DNA of 13,938 nucleotides from a bacterium (GCA_029007685.1 JAQXIG010000041.1:1-13938); one strand, 5' to 3'. Shown: positions 7,355-13,938, numbered from the stretch's first letter. A program made the numbers and translations. Notes: generated by a model from the letters alone, not told the origin.

Positions 7355-8222
7355 AAGAAAAGCCCTAGGCAGAGGACTAGAAGAATTATTTAATAATGAA
7401 CCAATGAATTATGAAAAAATGGAAGAAAAAATAGTTGTGGAGACACCACAAGATCAAATTACAGAATTAAATTTATCAGAATTAAGAAGTAACCCTTATC
7501 AGCCACGTAAAAACTTTGATGAAAAGGCACTTCAAGAATTAGCAGATTCCATCAAAGAACATGGTGTATTTCAACCAATTATAGCTAAGAAGAGTATAAA
7601 AGGCTATGAAATAATAGCTGGAGAACGTAGAGTAAAAGCATCCCAATTAGCAGGATTAGAGAAAATTCCAGCCATTGTCAAAGATTTCACTGATCAAGAA
7701 ATGATGGAAATTGCATTACTAGAAAACTTACAAAGAGAAAACTTGAATGCCTTAGAAGAAGCTCTAGCATATCGCAAATTATTAGAAGAATTATCACTCA
7801 CTCAAGAAAAGTTAGCACTTCGTCTTGGTAAAAGTAGAAGTCATATTACCAATATGCTAGGTCTATTATCATTGCCAGAGGAAGTAAAAGATATGATAAT
7901 GGAAAATAAGCTGACAATGGGACATGCTCGTGTATTAAGTAAGCTAGAAAGCCCTGACAAAATTAAAGAATTAGCCGAAAAAGTAGTAATAGAAAACTTA
8001 AGCGTTCGCCAAATTGAAAACTTATCAATAGATGGTATCTATGAAAAGAAAAATAAAATCAAAAAAATAAGCCATAAAAATAATGAATACAAAGGAATAG
8101 AAGAAGAATTAGCTGAGAAGTTAGGAACAAAAGTAAAAATTTCTCATAATAAAGTAGAAATATCCTTCGTAAATAATAGCGACTTAAATAGAATATTAGA
8201 AATGATAGGTTTTGATAACTAA
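7341..8222 (+). CDS. parB: Chromosome partitioning protein ParB (Spo0J)
   Basis: ParB loads at parS sites as a CTP-driven sliding clamp, recruits SMC and stimulates ParA. From ATG 7341 it has 293 residues, close to Spo0J. The N-terminal LGRGLEELF (9-17) corresponds to the ParA-activating peptide. The CTPase domain shows NPYQPR (51-56), GERRVKA (95-101) and ENLQR (128-132). The helix-turn-helix is at about 152-175, with the parS-reading region GKSRSHITNMLGLLSLP (163-179). The C-terminal basic and dimerisation segment follows (235-293). Start choice is uncertain: TTG 7332 is only three bases after AAGGAAG (7322-7328), while ATG 7341 is 12 bases after it but gives the usual N-terminus. The 14-base overlap with parA indicates an operon. 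It is clearly distinct from the noc paralogue. Confidence 0.94.
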   Translation: MEQSRRKALGRGLEELFNNEPMNYEKMEEKIVVETPQDQITELNLSELRSNPYQPRKNFDEKALQELADSIKEHGVFQPIIAKKSIKGYEIIAGERRVKASQLAGLEKIPAIVKDFTDQEMMEIALLENLQRENLNALEEALAYRKLLEELSLTQEKLALRLGKSRSHITNMLGLLSLPEEVKDMIMENKLTMGHARVLSKLESPDKIKELAEKVVIENLSVRQIENLSIDGIYEKKNKIKKISHKNNEYKGIEEELAEKLGTKVKISHNKVEISFVNNSDLNRILEMIGFDN

Positions 8223-8233
8223 AGGTGATTAAG

Positions 8234-9043
8234 ATGTTAGAAAAAATATTAATACCACAGATATATTTACCAGCCATCTATATTACGATTGCAATATTAT
8301 TAAATGGTATCTGTAAAAAAATAATTAATGGCATCATCAAAAAGAAACAGAAAAAACTAAATAAAAATAGCCTAAATTATAAAAAAATAGAAACTTTTAC
8401 TAGTGTCATAAATAATATAGTAAAATATGTAATTTTAGTTGTATTACTATTCGCTATTTTAACTGTATATGGCATAAATGTAACCTCAGTTTTAGCAGGA
8501 TTAGGAATAGTTGGAGTAATAGTTGGGCTAGCTCTCCAAGATTTTGCAAAAGATATTGTTGCTGGGTTAAGCATTATCTTAGAAAACCAATATACAGTAG
8601 GAGATACCATATCAGTAGGAGGTTTCAAAGGAGAAGTAATTTTCTTAGGACTAAAAACTACTAGAATCAAAAACTGGGAAGGTAAAGTAAAAATTTTAGC
8701 GAATCATTGTATAACAGAAGTCATTAATTATAATATGGCAAACTCAGTAGCCATAGTCGATGTAAGAATAAGTTACGAAGAGGATATCGAAAAAGTAGAA
8801 GGAATCTTAGCCGAACTAGTGAAACAATTAAGTGCTAGCTTACCAAATCTAAAAGGAGAAGTAGAATTATTAGGAGTAGAAAGTCTAGATAGTTCAGCTA
8901 TCATTTTCAGAATGATGGCTCAAACTGTTCCACTAGAACACTATAAAATTCAAAGGGAAATTAGAAGGCAAGTAAAAATATGCTTAGAAAAAAATAAAAT
9001 CAAAATACCATATCCTCAAATAGAGGTGCATAATGGAAAATAA
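8234..9043 (+). CDS. Small-conductance mechanosensitive channel, MscS family
   Basis: MscS-type channels open under membrane tension and release solutes during osmotic downshock. The 269-residue protein has hydrophobic segments at about 10-30, 63-80 and 84-113. The third is the Gly/Ala-rich pore helix ending in GLALQDFAKDIVAG (98-111), the best family signature. The beta domain follows with TVGDTISVGGFKGEV (121-135), and the C-terminal alpha/beta domain ends with IPYPQIEVH, as in many MscS proteins. ATG 8234 is preceded by AAAGGTGAT (8221-8229); an in-frame GTG at 8225 lies inside that site and was rejected. The gene starts 11 bases after parB and overlaps the next gene by 11 bases, so it is part of the parAB transcript. 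MscS genes next to parB are known in other Bacillota. It looks intact. Confidence 0.92.
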   Translation: MLEKILIPQIYLPAIYITIAILLNGICKKIINGIIKKKQKKLNKNSLNYKKIETFTSVINNIVKYVILVVLLFAILTVYGINVTSVLAGLGIVGVIVGLALQDFAKDIVAGLSIILENQYTVGDTISVGGFKGEVIFLGLKTTRIKNWEGKVKILANHCITEVINYNMANSVAIVDVRISYEEDIEKVEGILAELVKQLSASLPNLKGEVELLGVESLDSSAIIFRMMAQTVPLEHYKIQREIRRQVKICLEKNKIKIPYPQIEVHNGK

Positions 9044-9230
9044 AAACTATCAATTAAATTCACATGTGACCATGAAAAAGGGTCATCCTTGTGGAGCTAA
9101 TGAATGGGAAATTATTCGTCTAGGTGCTGATATAAAAATGAAATGTTGCAACTGTGGAAGGACAATAATGATCCCGAGAATTGAATTTAATAAAAAATTA
9201 AAAAGAGTAATAAAGAATGAGGATGTGTGA
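9033..9230 (+). CDS. DUF951 family small zinc-ribbon-like protein
   Basis: This 65-residue protein matches the DUF951 pattern, found next to mscS and ychF in many Bacillota. Visible features are GHPCGANEWEIIRLGADI (17-34) and KCCNCGRTIMIPR (37-49), followed by a basic tail. The HPCG Cys together with CxxC (39-42) suggests metal binding, as in a small zinc ribbon; that is inference. Function is unknown; the length is full for the family. It overlaps mscS by 11 bases and ends one base before the abgT-family gene, so translation is probably coupled. The TGA stop at the expected family end again shows TGA is not read as Trp. Confidence 0.9.
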   Translation: MENKNYQLNSHVTMKKGHPCGANEWEIIRLGADIKMKCCNCGRTIMIPRIEFNKKLKRVIKNEDV

Positions 9231-9231
9231 T

Positions 9232-10827
9232 ATGAAAGAAAAAAAGAAACTCAAGTTAAAAAAGTTTCATTTTCATCCAGTAACTACTTTTATCTTACTA
9301 ATCATTTTAGTAATTATTTTAAGTAAAATATTTTTTATGCTAGGAGTGCAAGCGACTTATAGCAAATTAAATTTAACGACCAATGAATTAGAAAAAACAT
9401 TAGTGACGGTAGAAGATTTATTTAATTATGAAGGAATAAAATATATAATCAGTAACGCCACTAAAAACTTTATTAGCTTCACTACCTTGAGCACCCTCTT
9501 AATTTCTTTAATTGGTTTAAGCGTATCTCAAGCAACTGGATTCTTTGATACTTTTATCAAAAGAGTATTATCCAAAATAGATAAAAAAAAGATAACCTTT
9601 CTTATTGTTTTTTTATCAACAATTTCAAGTCTAATAAATGAAGTAGGATATGTAATTTTAATACCATTATCAGCAATTATCTTCTTAAAAACCAAAAGAA
9701 ACCCATTAGCAGGGATAATAGCCGCATTTTGTGGAGTAGCCTTTGGTTATGGAGTAACATTGTTTGTTGGATCTATGGAAGTAAACTTAATCTCAACAAC
9801 AGAAGCAGCAGCAAAATTAATTGATCCAAACTACCATGTGGCTTTAACCTCCAATTTAATAGTCATTATTTTAACATCAATAATTCTATCAGTTGTGGGA
9901 ACAATTATAATAGAAAAAATAATAATTCCACGATTAGGACGATATAGGGAAAACTTAGATTCAACAACCGAAGAAATAGAAGAATTAAAAACAGTAGAAG
10001 AACTGGAACAACAAAAACTAGAAGAAGAATTAAGAGAAAAAAAAGGATTAAAAAATGCTTTCATTGCCACTGTTTTAATCATTATTTTCTTTATATATGC
10101 TTTAATTCCCAATTTACCTTATTCAGGAATGCTATTAGATATGGAAGAGTATACCTATTTAAATCAGGTTTTCGGAAGCAACTCATACTTTCAAGATGGA
10201 TTTACCTACTTAATAGCATTATTCTTTATCGTAGTAGGAATTGCTTATGGAATCGGAGCTAAAAGCATTAAAAATGACAAACAATTGATCATAGAATCTA
10301 GCAAATATATTGCCGATATAGGAACTTTAATTATTTCAATCTTCTTTGCTGCTCAATTTATCGCAATTTTCAAAAAGACCAATATCGCCACCATTTTCAC
10401 TGCGTGGGGGGCGAATCTTATCAACAGTGTAGAATTTACAGGATTACCATTAATCCTTGTAGTAATCATCGTAATTGCGATAGTAAATTTATTTACAACA
10501 ACACCAGTCGCAAAATGGAATATTCTAGCTCCTGTAGTAGTACCGAAATTAATGCAGGCAAACATCTCTCCAGAATTTGCCCAATTTATATTAAGAGCTG
10601 GTGACTCCATGACAAAAGGATTTACCCCAATATTAGCATTCTTTGTCATTTTTGTAGGATACTTAAATATGTATAATCCGAATAAAAATAGACCTATTAC
10701 CATTGGAAAATCTCTAAAAATGATAGCACCATACTGCTTTATTATCAGTTTAGTATGGATAGTCATAATTATATTATGGTATTTAACAGGTTTACCAATT
10801 GGACCTCAAGTATACCCAACCTTATAA
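9232..10827 (+). CDS. AbgT family transporter
   Basis: AbgT-family proteins import p-aminobenzoyl-glutamate, a folate breakdown product; some members (MtrF, YdaH) are reported to export sulfonamides. The substrate here cannot be told from sequence. The 531 residues fit the family. A basic N-terminus (MKEKKKLKLKK) precedes the first membrane segment at 18-36, and many more follow. Family blocks include GLSVSQATGFF (95-105), NPLAGIIAAFCGVAFGYG (157-174), a Glu/Lys-rich cytosolic loop (241-272), the hairpin region VAKWN (426-430) and RAGDSMTKGFTP (455-466). Many relatives have SAKW where this one has VAKW. ATG 9232 follows GAGGAT (9219-9224) at normal spacing; in-frame ATGs at 9217 and 9223 lie in or before that site. 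It is the last gene of the parA run; its stop lies in the terminator palindrome. Confidence 0.88.
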   Translation: MKEKKKLKLKKFHFHPVTTFILLIILVIILSKIFFMLGVQATYSKLNLTTNELEKTLVTVEDLFNYEGIKYIISNATKNFISFTTLSTLLISLIGLSVSQATGFFDTFIKRVLSKIDKKKITFLIVFLSTISSLINEVGYVILIPLSAIIFLKTKRNPLAGIIAAFCGVAFGYGVTLFVGSMEVNLISTTEAAAKLIDPNYHVALTSNLIVIILTSIILSVVGTIIIEKIIIPRLGRYRENLDSTTEEIEELKTVEELEQQKLEEELREKKGLKNAFIATVLIIIFFIYALIPNLPYSGMLLDMEEYTYLNQVFGSNSYFQDGFTYLIALFFIVVGIAYGIGAKSIKNDKQLIIESSKYIADIGTLIISIFFAAQFIAIFKKTNIATIFTAWGANLINSVEFTGLPLILVVIIVIAIVNLFTTTPVAKWNILAPVVVPKLMQANISPEFAQFILRAGDSMTKGFTPILAFFVIFVGYLNMYNPNKNRPITIGKSLKMIAPYCFIISLVWIVIIILWYLTGLPIGPQVYPTL

Positions 10828-10863
10828 AATGACAGTAATTACTGTCATTTTATAAGGTTTTTT
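10818..10863 (+). terminator. 42-bp perfect palindrome and T-run, terminator of the parA-abgT operon
   Basis: Bases 10818-10859 form a perfect palindrome (21-base arms centred between 10838 and 10839) followed by a T-run to 10863. The left arm contains the last codons and TAA (10825-10827) of the abgT-family gene. The long stem and T-run give an efficient terminator on the + strand. AAs before the left arm are too few to make it strongly bidirectional. Confidence 0.85.
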
Positions 10864-11277
10864 GATACTATCAATATTTGGAGATGATAGCTATAATCCT
10901 TATATAATTCAAAGAAATTCAAAATCATAAATATTATAACTTTGATATTTTGAAACAACAAATCACTCCAAATATTATTGTAACTGTTTAGTGAATACTT
11001 TTCTAAAATTACTTAGAAATATAGTTAATTCAGAGTGTAGATAATTAATATATTCAAGATTATCTCTCATAATCAACCTAACATTTTGACTTCACTTGTT
11101 TTAAATTGTAACAATTATCGTTTCAAATCATTTTATAGAAACTTTTAAACTATGCTACAATTATCATTACTTTCACCATGTCTAAAAATTAAATATGCAT
11201 CCAGAAAACTAATATTCCTTATCGTTTAGATGAACAACAGGAAATAGACGATAAACAAATTATTACTTAATTTGAAA
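10864..11277. other. Gene-free, decayed spacer between abgT-family gene and ychF
   Basis: No intact gene is visible on either strand. A short + strand stretch around 11203-11270 reads like coding (IPYRLDEQQEIDDKQIIT, then TAA) but has no start or family. The minus-strand transposase fragment listed separately lies in this stretch. The base composition is even more AT-rich than the genes. It looks like remains of inserted DNA. Confidence 0.5.
10975..11070 (-). pseudogene. Transposase N-terminal fragment, decayed
   Basis: On the minus strand, ATG at 11070 opens 31 codons containing ELTIFLSNFRKVFTK, then TAA at 10975-10977. In the same frame YLE, a TGA, then FVVSKYQ continue. The 'FLSNFRKVFTKPQ..YF..F' pattern recalls the N-terminus of DDE-type transposases (IS701/DDE superfamily endonuclease-like). 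The match is by memory and short; the rest of the element is not visible. It is dead if real. Confidence 0.4.
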
Positions 11278-11330
11278 ATAGGAAAACAATAGTTATCTTT
11301 TATCATATAGGAAAACAATAGTTATCTTTT
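11278..11330. repeat. Direct repeat, two perfect 24-bp copies with a 29-bp period
   Basis: Copy 1 is 11278-11301 and copy 2 is 11307-11330, both beginning ATAGGAAAACAATAG and ending TTATCTTTT, separated by five bases. Copy 2 ends three bases before the -35 box of the ychF promoter. The repeat could be a regulator binding site, an UP-like element or a replication-slippage product. Confidence 0.8.
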
Positions 11331-11333
11331 TCA

Positions 11334-11362
11334 TTGTCCAAAGTCATGAATAGTGATATAAT
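11334..11362 (+). promoter_or_regulatory. ychF promoter with extended -10
   Basis: TTGTCC (11334-11339) and TATAAT (11357-11362) are spaced by 17 bases, and TGA precedes the -10 as TGnTATAAT. This is the best promoter in the window. It lies inside a longer ychF frame opening at TTG 11334, so that start is rejected. Confidence 0.8.
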
Positions 11363-11387
11363 AAACAAAAAGAAAAGAGGTATAATT

Positions 11388-12488
11388 ATGGGATTAACAG
11401 CAGGAATAGTAGGACTTCCAAATGTAGGAAAATCAACATTATTTAATGCAATCACCAAAAAAAGTATTTTAGCAGCAAACTATCCATTCGCAACCATTGA
11501 ACCTAATGTTGGAGTAGTAACAGTACCAGATGTAAGACTAAATATTTTAAATGAGATGTATCATCCTGAAAGATTAATTCCTACAGCATTTGAATTTACA
11601 GATATAGCAGGACTGGTAAAAGGGGCTAGTAAAGGAGAAGGATTAGGAAATAAATTCTTATCACATATTAGAGAAACAGATGCGATAGTAGAAGTAGTAA
11701 GATGCTTTGAAAATAAAGATATCATTCATGTTGAAGGAGAAGTAGACCCAATCAGAGATATCGAAATCATTAATCTGGAATTAGTATTAGCAGACCTAGA
11801 GAGTATTGGCAATCGCATTGAAAAAATAGAAAAAAAAGCCAGAGTTTCTAAAGATAAAGATGAATTACTAGAATTAGAAGCTCTCCAAAAAGCAAAAAGA
11901 GCACTTGAAAAAAATGAGTCATTAAGAACAGTTGATTTCTCAAAAGAAGAAAAATTAGCCATCAAATCCTATAACTTTTTAACCTTAAAGCCAATCATTT
12001 ATATGGCTAATATCAATGAAGAAGAAGTATCAACGGAAGATAATCAATATATAAAAAAAGTAAAAGAATATGCTTCTCGTGAAGGTGCAAAAGTAATCAA
12101 AGTATGTGCAAAAATTGAAGAAGAACTAAGTCAATTAGCAAAAGAAGATCATCAAGAAATGTTAGCAGCCCTAGGAATTGAAATGAGTGGATTAGATCAA
12201 TTAATCAAAGCAACATATGATTTATTAGGACTAGCAACTTACTTTACCGTAGGAAAAGATGAAGTAAGAGCGTGGACATTCAAAAAAGGGATGAATGCCA
12301 AAGAATGTGCTGGAATCATTCATACTGATTATGAAAAAGGCTTTATCAGAGCAGAGATAATGTCATACGAGGATTTAATTAATCATGGAAGTGAACAAAA
12401 GGTAAAAGAATCAGGTCGAGCTAGACTAGAAGGAAAAGAATATATAATGCAAGATGGTGATATTTGCTACTTCAGATTTAATGCATAG
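11388..12488 (+). CDS. ychF: Redox-regulated ATPase YchF (OLA1 family GTPase-like)
   Basis: YchF is a conserved Obg-family P-loop protein that binds ribosomes and prefers ATP to GTP; in E. coli it is linked to stress responses. From ATG 11388, after AAAGAGG (11374-11380), it has 366 residues, the family length. G1 is GLPNVGKST (9-17), followed by NYPFATIEPNVG and G3 DIAGLVKGASKGEGLGN. The G4 position is ANINEEE, with the NxxE that marks ATP preference instead of NKxD. A coiled-coil segment follows the G domain. The C-terminal TGS domain includes TYFTVGKDEVRAWTF and the ending EYIMQDGDICYFRFNA. It has its own strong promoter. In B. subtilis the homologue yyaF also lies downstream of spo0J. Intact and firm. 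Confidence 0.97.
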   Translation: MGLTAGIVGLPNVGKSTLFNAITKKSILAANYPFATIEPNVGVVTVPDVRLNILNEMYHPERLIPTAFEFTDIAGLVKGASKGEGLGNKFLSHIRETDAIVEVVRCFENKDIIHVEGEVDPIRDIEIINLELVLADLESIGNRIEKIEKKARVSKDKDELLELEALQKAKRALEKNESLRTVDFSKEEKLAIKSYNFLTLKPIIYMANINEEEVSTEDNQYIKKVKEYASREGAKVIKVCAKIEEELSQLAKEDHQEMLAALGIEMSGLDQLIKATYDLLGLATYFTVGKDEVRAWTFKKGMNAKECAGIIHTDYEKGFIRAEIMSYEDLINHGSEQKVKESGRARLEGKEYIMQDGDICYFRFNA

Positions 12489-12516
12489 AGTAAAAAATAA
12501 TTGATGCCAGCTAACA

Positions 12517-12536
12517 TAACAATGTAAAAATTGTTA
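12517..12536 (+). other. Small hairpin after ychF
   Basis: TAACAAT (12517-12523) pairs with ATTGTTA (12530-12536) around a six-base loop. It has no T-run, so it is at best a weak terminator or a processing hairpin. Its right arm overlaps the -35 candidate of the next gene. Confidence 0.35.
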
Positions 12537-12558
12537 ATAATAAAGAATGAAATAAAAT
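12531..12558 (+). promoter_or_regulatory. Possible promoter of the BI-1 family gene
   Basis: TTGTTA (12531-12536) and TAAAAT (12553-12558) are spaced by 16 bases, placing a start near 12565, about 30 bases before the ATG. The surroundings are very AT-rich, so chance matches are likely. Confidence 0.4.
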
Positions 12559-12582
12559 CATAAAAAATAAAATGAAATAAAA

Positions 12583-12589
12583 AAGGAGG
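12583..12589 (+). promoter_or_regulatory. Near-perfect ribosome binding site of the BI-1 family gene
   Basis: AAGGAGG is the strongest Shine-Dalgarno match in the window, with four bases to ATG 12594, a slightly short spacing. Confidence 0.8.
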
Positions 12590-12593
12590 AAAT

Positions 12594-13235
12594 ATGAAAA
12601 ATAAAATTTATCCCAAAATATTTATGTGGATGTTTATAGGATTACTCATAACATTCATAACTGGAATATACACATCAACTAATAAAGATGCCTTAGAAGT
12701 TATCTTTAATAAAGGTTTCTTTTGGATATTTGCTATTGTAGAATTAGGAGTAGCCATCTTCCTATCTGCTAGAATTCATAAAATGAGTTCAACAACTGCG
12801 AAAGTAAGTTACTTGTTATATACTTTTTTAACAGGTCTAACTTTTTCATCAATCTTTATCGCCTATAAATTAGAATCAATCATATTAGTATTCTTAGTAA
12901 CAGCTATTATATTTTTAATTTTTTCAATCATTGGCTACTTCACTAAAATTGATTTAACAAAATTAGGATCTTTACTAATGATGGTGTTATTAGGAATAAT
13001 AATATGTACAATAATTAATCTTTTCTTAGGAAACGAAACTTTTGACATTATCATTAGTAGTATAAGCATCTTAATTTTCATAGGATTTATTGCATATGAT
13101 ATTCAGAAAATAAAAAAACTAGAAGGTGAGTTACCAGAAGAAAATCTAGCAGTAATAAGTGCATTTGAATTATATCTAGATTTTATTAATATTTTCATAG
13201 ATTTATTAAGATTATTTGGAAATACAGATGACTAA
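12594..13235 (+). CDS. Bax inhibitor-1/YccA family membrane protein
   Basis: The 213-residue, very hydrophobic protein matches the bacterial BI-1/LFG/YccA-type family, whose members include pH-dependent Ca2+ leak channels such as YetJ. Membrane segments lie at about 10-27, 42-59, 71-91, 95-115, 124-145, 150-168 and 188-206, giving the seven expected. Family-like stretches are FIGLLITFITG (14-24), SARIHKMS (58-65), SYLLYTFLTGLTFSSIFI (72-89), GYFTKIDLTKLGSLL (114-128), AYDIQKIKK (167-175) and ELYLDFINIFIDLLRLFG (192-209). The Asp residues D169 and D196 correspond to the conserved acidic pair thought to control pore opening. The gene follows ychF after 105 bases and has its own ribosome binding site. 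Its stop is three bases before an IS end, yet the C-terminus looks natural. The substrate is unknown. Confidence 0.88.
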   Translation: MKNKIYPKIFMWMFIGLLITFITGIYTSTNKDALEVIFNKGFFWIFAIVELGVAIFLSARIHKMSSTTAKVSYLLYTFLTGLTFSSIFIAYKLESIILVFLVTAIIFLIFSIIGYFTKIDLTKLGSLLMMVLLGIIICTIINLFLGNETFDIIISSISILIFIGFIAYDIQKIKKLEGELPEENLAVISAFELYLDFINIFIDLLRLFGNTDD

Positions 13236-13238
13236 AAG

Positions 13239-13264
13239 TGAACTGAATCCCAAAATTGGGACAG
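13239..13264. mobile_element. Terminal end of a decayed IS3-family element
   Basis: The stretch beginning TGAACTGAATCCCAAAA and continuing through TTGGGACAG resembles the 'TG..CTGA.CCCCAAAAA.TTGGACA' ends of IS150-type IS3 elements. It lies outside the transposase stop at 13279-13281, as expected for the right end. It starts three bases after the BI-1 family stop codon. The partner end is not visible in the window. Confidence 0.6.
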
Positions 13265-13278
13265 ATTATAAATAGTTT

Positions 13279-13646
13279 CTAATTAAAGGATTGTAACCTG
13301 TAATGTACAGGAGACAGTCCTTTTAATTTTTTAAATTCTATCATAATAATAAATATAGTCATCCATTACTTTAATTAAATTATCTAATGCTTTATAATTA
13401 TCTTCTTGTCATAAAATATTTCAGTTTTAAGAAGTTGGAAAAAGTTTTCCATCATCCCATTATCCATACTATTTCCTTTTCTAAGTATGTTTTGTTTAAT
13501 TCCTTTATTTTTTACCTTTGTTCATATGATTGATGATGATATTACCATCCTTGATCACAATAAAATATGAATCCTTCTAAATTTTTATCATCAAATACTT
13601 TATTAAGCATATCATTTATTTGTTCATAATAAAGAAGAAAAAAGCT
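13279..13646 (-). pseudogene. IS3-family (IS150-type) transposase OrfB, C-terminal remnant
   Basis: Minus-strand reading from about 13646 gives pieces of the integrase core in all three frames. They are DDKNLEGFIFYCDQGW then TAA, YHHQSYEQR then TAA, GIKQNILRKGNSMDNGMMEN and FFQLLKTEIFYDK, EDNYKALDNLIKVMDDYIYYYDRI then TAA, and KLKGLSPVHYRLQSFN to TAG 13279-13281. The DQGW, the SMDNGMMENFF block with the catalytic Glu, and the final GLSPVHYR are typical of IS3-family transposases (rve domain). At least three frame changes and several stops make it dead. Only the last 110 or so residues remain; the 5' part and orfA are missing. Confidence 0.85.
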
Positions 13647-13729
13647 GATTTTGAAAATTAATATGAAAAGACACTTCCTAAAATCGAAAGGATATACAAA
13701 GTAAATAAATAAAATGATCATTAAAACAT

Positions 13730-13938
13730 TGATAAAAAAGATAAATATAATAGAATGGAATTAGATAAATTAAATTCACAACATTATCAAACTGAATACA
13801 ATGAATTGCTACTAACATTACATGCTATAACTAACAAGATAGATATAACATAGCAAGTTTGATTGATAGAGGTAAGAAAGATATGGTTTATTATTAAACA
13901 TAAAAGCTAGAATAGAAGAAAATTCTTATAGAAATAGT
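13730..13938 (+). pseudogene. Broken ORF running off the window, unknown family
   Basis: One frame reads from before ATG 13755 (MELDKLNSQHYQTEYNELL) to TAG 13851-13853. Shifted frames then give NIASLIDRGKKDMVYY with TAA, and LLNIKARIEENSYRNS to the window end. The pieces join into one Lys/Asn/Glu-rich coding stretch if two indels are undone. I do not recognise the family. Bases 13647-13729 hold nothing I can identify. No convincing promoter or ribosome binding site is visible. Confidence 0.3.

Noticed and set aside
10353..10766. Minus-strand 137-codon frame inside the abgT-family gene
   Set aside because: It is antisense to conserved AbgT membrane segments; no recognisable domain or ribosome binding site.
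11278..11330. CRISPR-like repeat
   Set aside because: Only two copies with a five-base spacer and no cas genes; this is a simple direct repeat.
1..13938. oriC or DnaA-box cluster, suggested by the mnmG-parAB context
   Set aside because: No TTATCCACA boxes or clusters were seen in any spacer; rpmH, dnaA and dnaN lie outside the window if present nearby.

Overview
The window is AT-rich DNA of Bacillota type, with short spacers, AGGAGG-like ribosome binding sites and TATAAT-type promoters. All complete genes are on the + strand. The order mnmE-mnmG-rsmG-noc-parA(soj)-parB(spo0J)...ychF is the origin-proximal order known from Bacillus and relatives. The strong AT bias and the eroded DNA between genes suggest an Erysipelotrichia/RF39/Mollicutes-like relative of the Bacilli; that placement is inference. 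TGA acts as a normal stop (mnmG, the DUF951 gene) and TGG encodes Trp, so this is not a code-4 mycoplasma.

Layout. 1-512: eroded DNA with a broken ORF and a hairpin ahead of mnmE. 513-4526: mnmE, a hairpin and new promoter, then mnmG-rsmG overlapping by 4 bases (tRNA wobble-uridine modification and 16S rRNA G527 methylation). 4565-5352: a pseudogene broken by frameshifts and stops, whose pieces resemble the MtrA-like/DUF4346 'thymidylate synthase-like' proteins. 5361-6484: noc as its own unit between two terminators, with a clear promoter. 6512-10863: one tight run parA-parB-mscS-DUF951-abgT ending in a 42-bp perfect palindrome that serves as terminator. 10864-11333: non-coding or decayed DNA with a minus-strand transposase fragment and a 24-bp direct repeat touching the ychF promoter. 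11334-12488: ychF with an extended -10 promoter. 12531-13235: a Bax inhibitor-1 family membrane protein. 13239-13938: remnant of an IS3-family element on the minus strand, then a second broken ORF that leaves the window.

How the genes fit together: parA, parB and noc handle chromosome segregation and nucleoid occlusion. mnmE, mnmG, rsmG and ychF act on tRNA, rRNA or the ribosome. Three membrane proteins (MscS channel, AbgT transporter, BI-1 family) fill the accessory positions. Several long start codons were trimmed because a promoter or better ribosome binding site lies inside the longer frame: noc at 5462, parA at 6566, parB at 7341, mscS at 8234, abgT at 9232 and ychF at 11388.

I did not find a clearly new multi-gene system. 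The most interesting points are the pseudogene between rsmG and noc, a Noc without the usual N-terminal membrane helix but with an Asn/Ser-rich insert, the direct repeat at the ychF promoter, and the extension of the parAB operon by channel and transporter genes. No tRNA, rRNA, CRISPR array, parS site or DnaA-box cluster was seen.
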